From Botryosphaeria dothidea (lineage: Eukaryota > Ascomycota > Dothideomycetes > Botryosphaeriales > Botryosphaeriaceae): a DNA stretch of 64,000 bases. Both the position numbers and the translations under genes were made by a program. The notes under the pieces are model-generated. The model was given only the letters and a program-made list of their open reading frames with translations. It was not told where the DNA came from and searched no databases. Of the stretch, positions 46,310 to 55,620 are shown piece after piece (position 1 is the first letter of the stretch; every line of letters begins with the position of its first letter). The stretch is from positions 744,001 to 808,000 of the forward strand of contig WWBZ02000082.1 of assembly GCA_011503125.2 (NCBI GenBank). The letters run 5' to 3'.

Positions 46310-46876
46310 ATGGTCCGCAAACTCAAGCACCATGAGCAAAAGCTCCTCCGCAAGGTCGACTTCACGACCTACAAGAGCGACAACAACCACCGCGATGCCG
46401 CCGTCATTCGCCGCTACGCCATCCAGAAGCCCGAAGACTACACCAAGTACAATCGCCTATGTGGTAGCCTGCGCCAGCTGGCCCACCGTCTGGCCGACCT
46501 CGATCCTGCCGACCCGGTCCGCGTAAAGCACGAGAAAATATTACTGGAGAAGCTCGAGGATCTCGGCATCCTCAGCACTGGCACTGGATCGCGCAAGCTC
46601 AGCGACGTCGAGCACAAGGTCACCGTTTCGGCCTTTGCACGCCGTCGGCTCGGTGTTGTCATGACCCGACTACATATGGCCGACACTGTCCAGGCCGCTA
46701 TCAAGTTCATCGAGCAAGGCCACGTGCGCGTCGGCCCTGAGGTCATCACCGATCCTGCTTTCCTCGTTTCCCGCAACATGGAGGATTTCGTTACATGGGT
46801 CGACTCCTCGAAAATCAAGCGCAACATTCTCCAGTACCGCGACCAGCTTGACGACTTCGACCTGGAAAGAGCATGA
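46310..46876 (+). CDS. IMP3: U3 snoRNP protein IMP3
   Basis: Part of the small-subunit processome; helps U3 snoRNA pair with pre-rRNA for 18S maturation. A single uninterrupted exon codes for 188 residues, the usual IMP3 length. The N-terminus [18 protein letters not shown] with [17 protein letters not shown], then [19 protein letters not shown], and an S4 RNA-binding domain of the uS4 type ([55 protein letters not shown]) fix the identity. Start context accATGg. Together with RPA135 and RPS28 it is the third ribosome-production gene in the window. Confidence 0.97.
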   Translation: MVRKLKHHEQKLLRKVDFTTYKSDNNHRDAAVIRRYAIQKPEDYTKYNRLCGSLRQLAHRLADLDPADPVRVKHEKILLEKLEDLGILSTGTGSRKLSDVEHKVTVSAFARRRLGVVMTRLHMADTVQAAIKFIEQGHVRVGPEVITDPAFLVSRNMEDFVTWVDSSKIKRNILQYRDQLDDFDLERA

Positions 46877-47563
46877 AGCACCCAGGGAGAAGGGTCGGAT
46901 GGAAGATTATGCATTTGCAGGCGTTGGGCGCACTATATGCTGGCGCGAGGGAAGGAAAAAAGAGACACGGGACATCGGACTATACGTGCTACTGTTCAAG
47001 GAAGCACAGATACCACGCAAGCGCTATTTACTATTTCATATACATTTTCAATGCTTGGTTCCTATTTTCGAAGGGCTCTACGAATCTTTCTCGCACTGGA
47101 AAGTGCATTTTCATGCTTTGGAATGCTTGCAAAGAGCCGATCAACGCTTTGGCTCAGCCCATTTCGTCTCGGAATGCCCGTGCCGGTTATACTTCCCGTC
47201 CTATCACCCAATGGCCCTGGATGTTCTTGCGAACAAGGTGATTCGAGGAATCATGAGGTGCCCGTTTCATGTGTTGATCGTTTAACCCAATGTGGTACGC
47301 GGTCAGGGCTGCTTCATCCCATCCTCACACCACCACGCCAAGTGCACGGCGTGCTCCGATACGTCGCTTAAGCGACAGCCCCCGAATCCTGTGGTCCTCC
47401 AACAAGCCTTCATGTTTGATCTTCTCGTGGCAGAAGCGAAGGAATACCATCTATTTCCGGTGTCCTTGTAAACGATGAGACGCGTCGCTATAGTACAAAA
47501 TACCACACTTAAGCCTGGAACTGTTTCGTTTCATACTTCCCGTGTGCAACCAAGTGAATCACA
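46877..47563 (+). promoter_or_regulatory. Upstream region of the CorA-like gene
   Basis: 687 bp with the IMP3 3' flank. Three overlapping frames near 46940-47370 have no family signature and no consistent splice pattern. No gene seen. Confidence 0.35.
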
Positions 47564-49836
47564 ATGTTTAACGCGCAGCGAAAAAGAGTGCTGAGAGAAT
47601 CTTTATGGAAGCCTTGGAGGCCAGGGCGATCAAAGGAGCATGAAAACGTATTGCCCTCGCTTCAGTCCATCCAGCACGAAAAATGCTCTACCAAAGAAGA
47701 AGACATCCAGTTTCTGGAATTCTGGAAGTATGAAGATGTATGCTATCTTTATCCTTTCCATATTGTGTTGCCTACTTACACGTGCCCATCCAGGTCGACA
47801 CCGTCCAACCAGGAGTCAACTGCCTCGCCGGCATAATCCACGATGACCATGTAGCGGACTGGCTGGATCAAAGAGGACCCTTTGCCTTGAAAAAGTCTCA
47901 CGCCGATCGCAAAGTCACAGGAGGGATCAGGATACTCATTTGCGAGCAGCGAGGAAGTGATCCCATCACTTTCCCCATTAGCAGAGAATCATACTTGCGC
48001 ATGGAGAAATACTGCCACCTCTCTCCCGCAACGCTCCCATACTTCAAGAACAGTTGCTCCAATCACACATGGCGTCACAACACCACTGGAGGCCGCAATG
48101 AACTCGGTAAGTTCCGTCTCTTGCTCTCTGTACGACTACAAAGCATGCATTTTCAGCCGGTCTTGCCAAGTCCATGCAACCTACAACGCCTCCAAGCATG
48201 GCATCACCCCGCTCAAACTCCACTTTGTATCACACTATCCTCTCATCAAGCACTCAGAACATGTATCAGTGAGGATCAAATTAGCAGTCTGAAGTTCACT
48301 CTTAAAGCATATCACTGACAAGAATCCCATAGCCCTCGTCGCCAAACCGCCCTCCAACGGTCCCATCACCGCGCCCAACCTCTCTCTCGTCCATGACCTC
48401 GACGCCTCCATTACGACCGCCTTCCTCTACGGGCCTAACCTCCTCTCCTCTCCGTCCAACCCATTCAAGCACGATCGTATCTCCTGCATCCCGCAGATCT
48501 CGCAGCTGCGCGATATACTCGAGGCAACCGCCCCGCTATGGGCACATCCGCTACTGCTACCAACGGCGTTGCTGACTGTTAGTGTCGACCGGGCGCAGGC
48601 GTTCTGTAGTAGCGAGCTCGAGGGAAAGCTCAGTAGGGTTGAGGAGGGGCTCGGTATCTCGCGTCTTGGTCCTGGTGATGGCAAGAGGAGTACGGAAATC
48701 ATGACGAGGGAGGTGAATGCGTTGGTGACGGATATGGTGGATGTGGCTCACGTGCCCGAGTGGCAGGTGCGGTTTGCTGGAATTCTGGGCGAAATGTTAG
48801 ACAGGACGGAAGATTTATGGGACGTTGGGGATGCGGATACGGATGAAGTAAGAGATATGGTGGGGCAGTTGAAGACGACTGCTGAAAGTGTGGGAAGGGT
48901 TGTGAGAGGACTGAGGGTGAGAACGGACTTGCAAGTCGAAGCCGTGGGTGACCTGAACCTATTCCTGCTGAATGAAAAGACACTGATTGGCAAAAAACCA
49001 GCTGCACAACTCCTTGGCCCAAACCACAAACCTCCTCGTCGCTCAACTCGCAGCAACGGCGACCAGCGACGGCGCCTCCGTCAAGACCATCGCCCTCCTC
49101 ACCGCGCTCTTCCTCCCCGCCATCTTCGTAGCCGTAAGTCACCACCCCTCTCCCCCCCAACTCGAACCATCTCTGACGCGCTACCCCCACAAAACAGACC
49201 CTCATAACAACCTTCACCTGCTCCACCCACACCACCCTCGCAACCTCAACCAGCAGCACCTCCCCCTCCACGAACCCCCTCCTCTCCAAAAACCTGCGCA
49301 CCTACTGGGCCACCACCATTCCGCTCACCATCCTCCTCCTCATCGCCTGGCTGTCTTGGCGCTCCCGCGCCTCCAAGCTCTTCTCCAAGGCCTACGCCAC
49401 CATCCTGGCCGGCATCGACCCGCACGGCGCCACCACCCCCTCGCCCGGCCCCCTCCCCGCACGGCCGCCGGCCGCCAACAACAACTCGACGGCCACCGCC
49501 ATCGCGGCGTCGACGGTCGCGGGCGTGCCGGGCGTGCCGGGCGTCATGGGCGGCAGCAGCGCCGCGGCGGGGACGAAAGGAGATGACGGGCGGGTGCGCG
49601 AGAGGCCGCCGACGGGGCAGTCGCGGCATGTCGTGGACGCTATGGTGCCGCCGCCGTCAGCGGCGGCAGGGGTGAGGAGGGGGTATAGCCGGTCGAGCAT
49701 GTGGCCGACGGGGCCGTCGGGCGTGTCTGCGCCGGAAGTCGTAGGGGGAGGTGGTGGGGGCGGGGGTACTTCAGGGGGATGGAGGGGGAAGAGGCAGCAG
49801 GAGAGGGGACAGAATGATATTGAGAGGTTGGTTTGA
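47564..49836 (+). CDS. CorA-like two-transmembrane protein without GMN motif
   Basis: Resembles the large set of fungal proteins annotated as CorA/ZntB-like; transport activity is unproven. Five exons: 47564-47737, 47794-48106, 48333-48943, 49002-49133, 49198-49836, giving 622 residues. The cytosolic part includes CSNHTWRHNTTGGRNELA joined over a 226-bp intron to LVAKPPSNGP and HDLDASITTAFLYGP, then WAHPLLLPTALLTV and a coiled helix LHNSLAQTTNLLVAQ. TM1 is about 396-415 (KTIALLTALFLPAIFVATLI), TM2 about 447-464 (YWATTIPLTILLLIAWLSW). The GMN loop of true CorA channels is missing. A 158-residue Gly/Ala/Pro-rich tail follows TM2. The long third intron contains a second set of good splice signals (see findings). 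Junctions 1, 4 and 5 are clear; intron 3 was chosen because it preserves frame and family-like sequence. Confidence 0.75.
48157..48268 (+). other. Candidate frame-breaking cassette exon inside the CorA-like gene
   Basis: The 226-bp intron 48107-48332 can also be read as two introns of fungal size (48107-48156, GTAAGT...TTTTCAG; 48269-48332, GTGAGG...CTGAC...CATAG) around a 112-nt exon. Including it shifts the frame and gives a stop about 60 nt into the next exon. Splice choice is inference. Confidence 0.4.
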
Positions 49837-50298
49837 AGGGGAAAAAATGGATTGAGGAAGTAGGATGAGTGGTGTGTGAATGAGCTTTGTATAGCTTTGA
49901 TCTGTCGTGTGTACAAGAACTGCAGGATAGCGGTAGCGGTTTTGACATCCTTCTTTATGCCCTGCTATAGTTAGTCTGAATGGTTTTTTTTCTCTTTTTC
50001 GGATCATGTATACGCAGTCAGTGAAATCAAGATACTGCTGAGATGACTTGAGAGGTTCGTCTTGTGGTTCTAGGGGGGTTCACGTTGGGACTAAAGCGTG
50101 CAATGCCTCGAGTTGTATTCAGCAGATTTGCGTGATAATTTTTTCTCCCGCACTTCAAAGCGGTCTGTTTGGGTATCATATCAACCTCTCATTCCTGCGC
50201 CTCCTTCACAAACGACGCCAAGGCTTTCCAATGCAACTCCTAGCTTTTCTTAACTTCCACAAACGCCTCTGGATTTACTGATTTCTTTTTCATTCACT
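49837..50298. other. Convergent intergenic region, no gene seen
   Basis: 462 bp between the CorA-like and WDR5-like genes. AT-rich with T-runs near 49985 and 50285. No coding signal. Confidence 0.4.
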
Positions 50299-51676
50299 TT
50301 ACTCATCTGGCCTTGTAGCAGGCGCAGATGATTCATCTTCCGTCTTCCAAATCCTGATCGTCTTGTCCAAGCTTCCACTCACCATCCAGGGCTCGGTCGG
50401 GTGGGTGTCGACGCTCAACACAGGGCCGTCATGCCCATCCAGCTTCTGCATAATGTTTTTGCTGGAACAGTCCCAAAGGTAGATGCTCCCACACTCACTA
50501 CCACTTGCTATAAAAGCTGATTGGTACGGTGGCGTACCATACCGGCCAAAAGCACCGCTGAGGCTGTACTTGCCGTTCTTGTGTCCTTGGTATGTCTTGA
50601 CGCATTTACCTTTGCCAGTGACGTAGTCCCATAGTCTGATGGACGAGTCGAGAGTCCATGCGAGGATGTATTTTCCGTTCGGCGAAAAGCGGACCGAGGT
50701 GACGGGTGCGTTGTCTTCGTGGACGAGCGTGCGGAGGCACTGGCCGGTGGCAGTATCCCAGACACGACTGACGAAATATTTAGCATGACGATTGGGAGGG
50801 CCATTGTAAGAAGAGAACTTACATTAACCCATCACTGGAGCAACTGACGACCATGGTACCGTCTCGCACGAAATCAACGCCGCCAACTGGGTCCGAGTGC
50901 GCAGGCAGTGACTTCATGACGCGCGCAGTGCGGATATCCCACAAGAAGACGGCTTCATCGTAAGAACCGCTGACAATGATGTTGCCTTTCGGTGATATTG
51001 CGAGCGAATAGATGTAGTTGTGGTGGCCTTCGAAGGGTACAGACAGATCTTTGCCAGTGATCGCGTCCCATAACCTGATGTACTTGTCGTCGGAGCCAGA
51101 GGCGAGAATGCGCGAGTCCGGAGCCCATGCTAAGGTCGAAATACCAGCCATGTGGCCTTCAAGGGTGTGCTGAATCTTGCCGGTGCGTGCATCCCAAATC
51201 TTGATTGTAGCATCGGCAGCTGGCAGTGAGCTGTGTCAGCAAGGAGCTGGATGGTGGAGTCTGGGGCGGAAAGAACATAACGGGCCTGAAATGCAAAGTG
51301 AATGCGCATGCTTACAGGAACTTGCTATCCAGCGGCCATCGGGCGAAAACTTTACGCATGACACGCCTTTCTTGTGGCCGCAGAGCTTCAGCTTCGCCTT
51401 GTAGCGTAGCTCGGTGGGTTTCTCAGGCAAGTCCATGCTAGGAGAGCGATCCCTGATGGGCGTACGAGAGCGCGAGCGTGGCGAGCGTGACCTTTCTCTG
51501 GAAGTGTCTCTGGGAGTAGCACCAAGGCTGTCGTCTCTGTAACGGTGTGCGGCTGGACGCTCGGTGAGTTGGTAGGTAGGCGACGCGTCTGGAAAGGGCG
51601 AGCGGTCGCTCGGGGACTCGATATAGCCGTCTTCTGAACGGCGCCTCTTGGGCGAGCGACCATTGAGGTCGGCCAT
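50299..51676 (-). CDS. WDR5-like WD40 protein with RS-rich N-terminus
   Basis: Seven-bladed WD40 protein closest to WDR5/Swd3, the scaffold of COMPASS-type H3K4 methyltransferases. Three exons (51676-51316, 51219-50823, 50767-50299) with 96- and 55-bp introns give 408 residues. The first 95 or so are Ser/Arg-rich (RERSRSPRSRSRTP, RDRSPS) and disordered. Blades follow: LCGHKKGVSCVKFSPDGRWIAS SSADATIKIWD, LEGHMAGISTLAW...IRLWD, FEGHHNYIYSLAISPKGNIIVSGSYDEAVFLWD, LPAHSDPVGGVDF...IRVWD, ALVHEDN-like blade with YILAWTLDSSIRLWD, YQGHKN...YLWD and LDGHDGPVLSVDTHP...IRIWK. The VTSVRFSPNGKYILA blade matches WDR5. It is 220 bp from ISC1, transcribed away. Confidence 0.85.
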
Positions 51677-51896
51677 GTTTGCTTGAACTGTGGGCGTGGT
51701 GTTGTAGGGCGGGAGCGGAGGTGAGAAACGGCGCTGGACAAAGGGTCGGGGAAACGCGAGCGAAGTCCGCCGACGCGCGCTGGCAATTCCGCCCTGACAT
51801 CACCCGCTGTCGCCCCCCAGTCCAGACAAAAGCCCAGAGCTCCCCTCACCGACTACGTGTGCATCTCTCAACACCACAACCGCCGCAACCGCCGCA
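51677..51896. promoter_or_regulatory. Compact divergent promoter between WDR5-like gene and ISC1
   Basis: 220 bp between the two ATGs, GC-rich, ending in a CA/CCG-rich leader before ISC1. Both genes must share it; no TATA box seen. Confidence 0.45.
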
Positions 51897-53425
51897 ATGG
51901 ACGCCCAATTCTCCGACGATGCTCCCAAGCAAATCCGCGTCATCAGCCTCAATTGCTGGGGCCTGAAATTCCTCGCCAAGTTTCGCCATGAGCGTCTCTC
52001 GGAAATCGGCCACCAGCTCGCCGCCGCCTCTCCACCCCCGGACATCATTGGCTTGCAGGAATGCTGGACCAAGCAAGACTACGAGTCCATCCGCGATACG
52101 CTCCGCGAAAAGCCAGGCCTGCAGTACAGCAAGTTCTACCACAGTGGCATTTTCGGTGGCGGCCTGGTCATCATCTCGCGATGGCCCATTGAGGAAACAA
52201 GCATGGTCCGCTATCCGCTGAACGGCAGGCCCACTGCCTTCTTCCGTGGAGATTGGTTCGTTGGGAAAGGCGTGGCTTGCGCGAGGATAAGGTTTGGAAA
52301 GGCAAAGAAGGACGTTGCTGAGGTGTTCTGTACACATGTGAGTTTTCTCGATGCTACACCGCCAGTTGCCCGATTGGGACAGCAGACACTAATCGACACG
52401 AGCAGCTCCATGCCCCGTACGAACGCGAACCCAACGACTCCTACATCTGCCACCGCACCGCACAAGCCTGGGAAATTGCAAAGCTCATGCGTGGAGCTGC
52501 GGAGCGTGGCCATCTGGTTCTCGGCTTGGGTGACTTCAACATGATACCACTGTCCCTTGCTCACCGCCTGATAGAAGCACACTCTCCCGTTCGAGATGTC
52601 TGGCGCATAAAGCATCCTGACTCTTCCATTGGCGCCGCTCGGGACGAGGTTGAGCAGAAGCGTGGAAGACCCATGCCGAATGCAAAGTTCAACATCACCG
52701 AGAACGGAGCAACATGTGATAGTGCTCTCAATACTTGGAGATGGAACGAGGCACACAGGAAGCGCCTGGAGAAAGGCCTTCCCGTGACTGTCGAGGATAC
52801 TGTCGAAGATCCCCGGGCAAAGCGCCTGGACTACGTATTCTTCTCGAGTGGTGAGACCAGTCCCTCCGCTAACAACGACACGGATTGGGTGCTCGACAAA
52901 GTGGATGTAGGCATGACACAGCGGCACCCCAAGCTACGCTGTTCCCTGAGCGATCACTTTTCCGTCGAGGTGACCATCAGGCGCGCTGCTAACCCAGCTT
53001 CATCCCAACCCTTGTCCCCGAACACGTCCGTCCTGCCTGTGTCTACCTACGACGAGATCCTTGCCATGATTCATAAGTACACGGCCCGGGAATATCGCCA
53101 GAGGCGCCTCCGCCTCGGACACTTTGTCGGGCAGCTCCTCGTCGCTATCGGATGTCTCATTGCTGTCTGGTGGAGCCCCCGCAACTTCGTGTCATTCATT
53201 TTGATGCTAGTGAGCACGCTAGGTCTGTCTGCGGGCGTTATCGACGGGCTAATCGGCGGTCTGTTTGTCGGAAGCGAGCTACGCGCATTGAGGGAATTCG
53301 AATGGGAAATCAAGAACGCGCGGACGGCGGCCGAGGGGCGCCCCGCGGAGTTGTCCAAAACGGCGGATGATGAAGCAGAGGAGGAGCAAGCGCCGCAGGA
53401 GAGTGACACAGCCGATGGGGTATGA
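51897..53425 (+). CDS. ISC1: Inositol phosphosphingolipid phospholipase C / neutral sphingomyelinase
   Basis: Cleaves inositol phosphosphingolipids to ceramides; membrane-bound and lipid-activated in yeast. Two exons (51897-52337, 52406-53425) with a 68-bp intron give 486 residues. Endonuclease/exonuclease/phosphatase fold residues are visible: RVISLNCWGLKF (Asn), IIGLQECWTK (Glu, Mg ligand), CTHLHAPYE rebuilt over the intron, LVLGLGDFNMIP (Asp/Asn), RLDYVFFSSG and LSDHFSVEV (Asp-His). Two hydrophobic segments near 395-440 (HFVGQLLVAIGCLIAVWW; FVSFILMLVSTLGLSAGVIDG) anchor it, followed by an acidic tail. All catalytic positions are intact. Confidence 0.94.
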
Positions 53426-53773
53426 GCGAGTTTCCAGTTTCTTCCAGACTTCCTTCATCTTTTTTTTCCCTCCGTCTCATCTTCGAGACTGGCTCCGACT
53501 TTGGAGATGCTTCCGTTCTTCATGATTTATGGGAGATGACGTTTTGCCAACACTCGAGTCTTTATTGTTTACAGTTGGGACGCTTGCACACGGGTCGAGG
53601 CGCGACAATGCATGCGGTTGCTGCAACGCTGCTGCCGCGACGGATGCGCGAGGGCTACAGGAAGCTACGTCCACGACGGTCATCCTCCGAGGACGCAGGA
53701 CTGGGGGTGTAGTGGGTTGAGTTTGCATGCTCTGTTTCCATGTGCAAAGAAAGAGGAGGAGAAGGCGAGGGCA

Positions 53774-53803
53774 GGGGAGGGACAGGGGGAGGGGGTGGCC
53801 GGG
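53774..53803 (+). other. G-quadruplex-like G-tract
   Basis: Five runs of three to five G within 30 nt (53774-53777, 53779-53781, 53785-53789, 53791-53795, 53801-53803) with 1-5 nt loops fit the usual intramolecular quadruplex pattern on the plus strand. Confidence 0.6.
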
Positions 53804-55565
53804 AGAGAGGGTCTGGGGACGGGCAGCACGTTCACTGCCCAATCACGTCGGAACGGCAGATGCAAGCAGTCGCAGGCGCAGTCACGGCGCAGATTGCGAC
53901 ACGGGGTTGCAGTAGTGAGCAAGTGCCGCCGCAGCAGGGATGGCAGGGCCGGCACGACGGGCGGGCAACGGCAGCAAGCAGCGCAAGGCAGTTGAACGGA
54001 GGCAGCCGGCAGGAAGCCGTCAGTGTCGGGAGTAGAGTAAGAACCGGGCGAAAGGTCCGGGTAGCGTTGCGAGCCGTGCCGCTGATAGCGTTGCCGTGCC
54101 GTTCGTGGCGGGTGCTGTTGCATACAGATGTATGGATGGACAGAGCATGTGAAGGGAGGGTTGCGGAGTTGTGCGGGTGGCGGGCGTGCCGTCCAGCCAG
54201 ATCTGGACCTGTTCTGTTCTTGGGTGGTGCTTTGCGCAAGATTGACTTCCCGCTCCCGCCCGCCCGTTGCTAGCGTCGTTTGTGCCGTCTCTTGTCTTGA
54301 TTGCTGCCAGTTGCACGCATATTGGCTGTACGCGGACGGAGTATCAGATGGTGGAGATTAGATTCCAGATGTTGATAGACATGTGAGATTCACCTGCCGC
54401 TCTTTTGCCTGTTTACGCACATGTGCCACTGCCGCTCCTCGTATCGCACCTGCAGGCATGCCGCGCACGACACCAGCGCTACAGCAGAGACCGGACCTGG
54501 CTGCTGGAGTTGCTGCTCGCCTGTTCACAGTGCTTGCTGATCTCGCTGGTCAAATGACAGCCCGGGACCGGGGCACCGCCCCTCGATGCAGCCACGAGTA
54601 ATGTGCCAGAGGAGGAGGAGGGTTTGACCGTCTGTCAGCTGCTCCTGAACACTGCATGCTGCATTGCGCTCCGCCTGCAGCCCTTGCCCGACGCTGATGC
54701 TGGTGGACGGCTGCTACCGTGACACATCAACGGCGGCGTCCACCCCATGCATCCACCACCGCACAGCTGATGGTGGTTTGACGTCCTTTCTCCGTGGTAC
54801 AACGGTTCTTCGCGCCCGCGGAGCCCGCCACCCCTGTCTAATCCCAGAGCATTTCTCGCGATCGATGTGAACGGCCGACTCTATGGCCGCGCCCATCAGA
54901 GACAAGTCCCGACGTCAATGAATCGACCGTTGCAGAAGCACAGAGCCTCACGGACATAGATACTTAGATGGAACAGCACTGACAACGTCCACTTTCCCTC
55001 AGTCCACGTACGCCCACGCCCCCGGCATCGTGTAGGTATTTCCCTCCAAACCCGCCTCGACACGCCTCAAAATAAAAGAGACCGCTTGCGCCCCCTGTCC
55101 CTGCCTCTCCATTACCACGCCACTCCGCGCCACGCCCCTTGTCCAAAATTTCCTTATCCGGCCTTTCCTCTCTCTGTTTTCCCCACCGACCGGACATGGG
55201 GTCGGGGCTTGGTTTTTCAACCCACCCCCGGTCGGCACCACGTCCGAGATTCACCATCTCTCCGATTCCCAGCCAACGGCGCAAAATCACACACGTAGCC
55301 CTGCAAGATCTCAACTGTTGCTTGCTGCGCCGCTTCGGCGAACCCCACACCCCAACCGGGGCCCCCTTCCCGCACCGATACCGAACTCCGATGCAAGGCC
55401 TCAAAGCATTTGTCTTTTCGAGTTAACGATGGGCGTGTGTGCTGGCAAAAAAAAGAGGAACACGTCCCATCTGAGCAAGGCAAGAAGAGAGGCATGTGCT
55501 GCGGCGCAGTCGAAGCACAAGCACCGCGCACGCACACATAAACACAACACAGGTGGATATAGCTT

Positions 55566-55568
55566 TTT

Positions 55569-55619
<51 letters not shown>

Positions 55620-55620
55620 C
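55566..55620. repeat. (TTTC)n tetranucleotide microsatellite
   Basis: About 13 perfect TTTC units inside the long convergent gap. Likely length-variable. Confidence 0.95.

Noticed and set aside
48157..48292. Conserved coding exon in the frame reading SVSCSLYDYK
   Set aside because: No splice sites connect this frame to the upstream exon, and direct joining of 48106 to 48333 gives the family-like ELALVAKPP junction.
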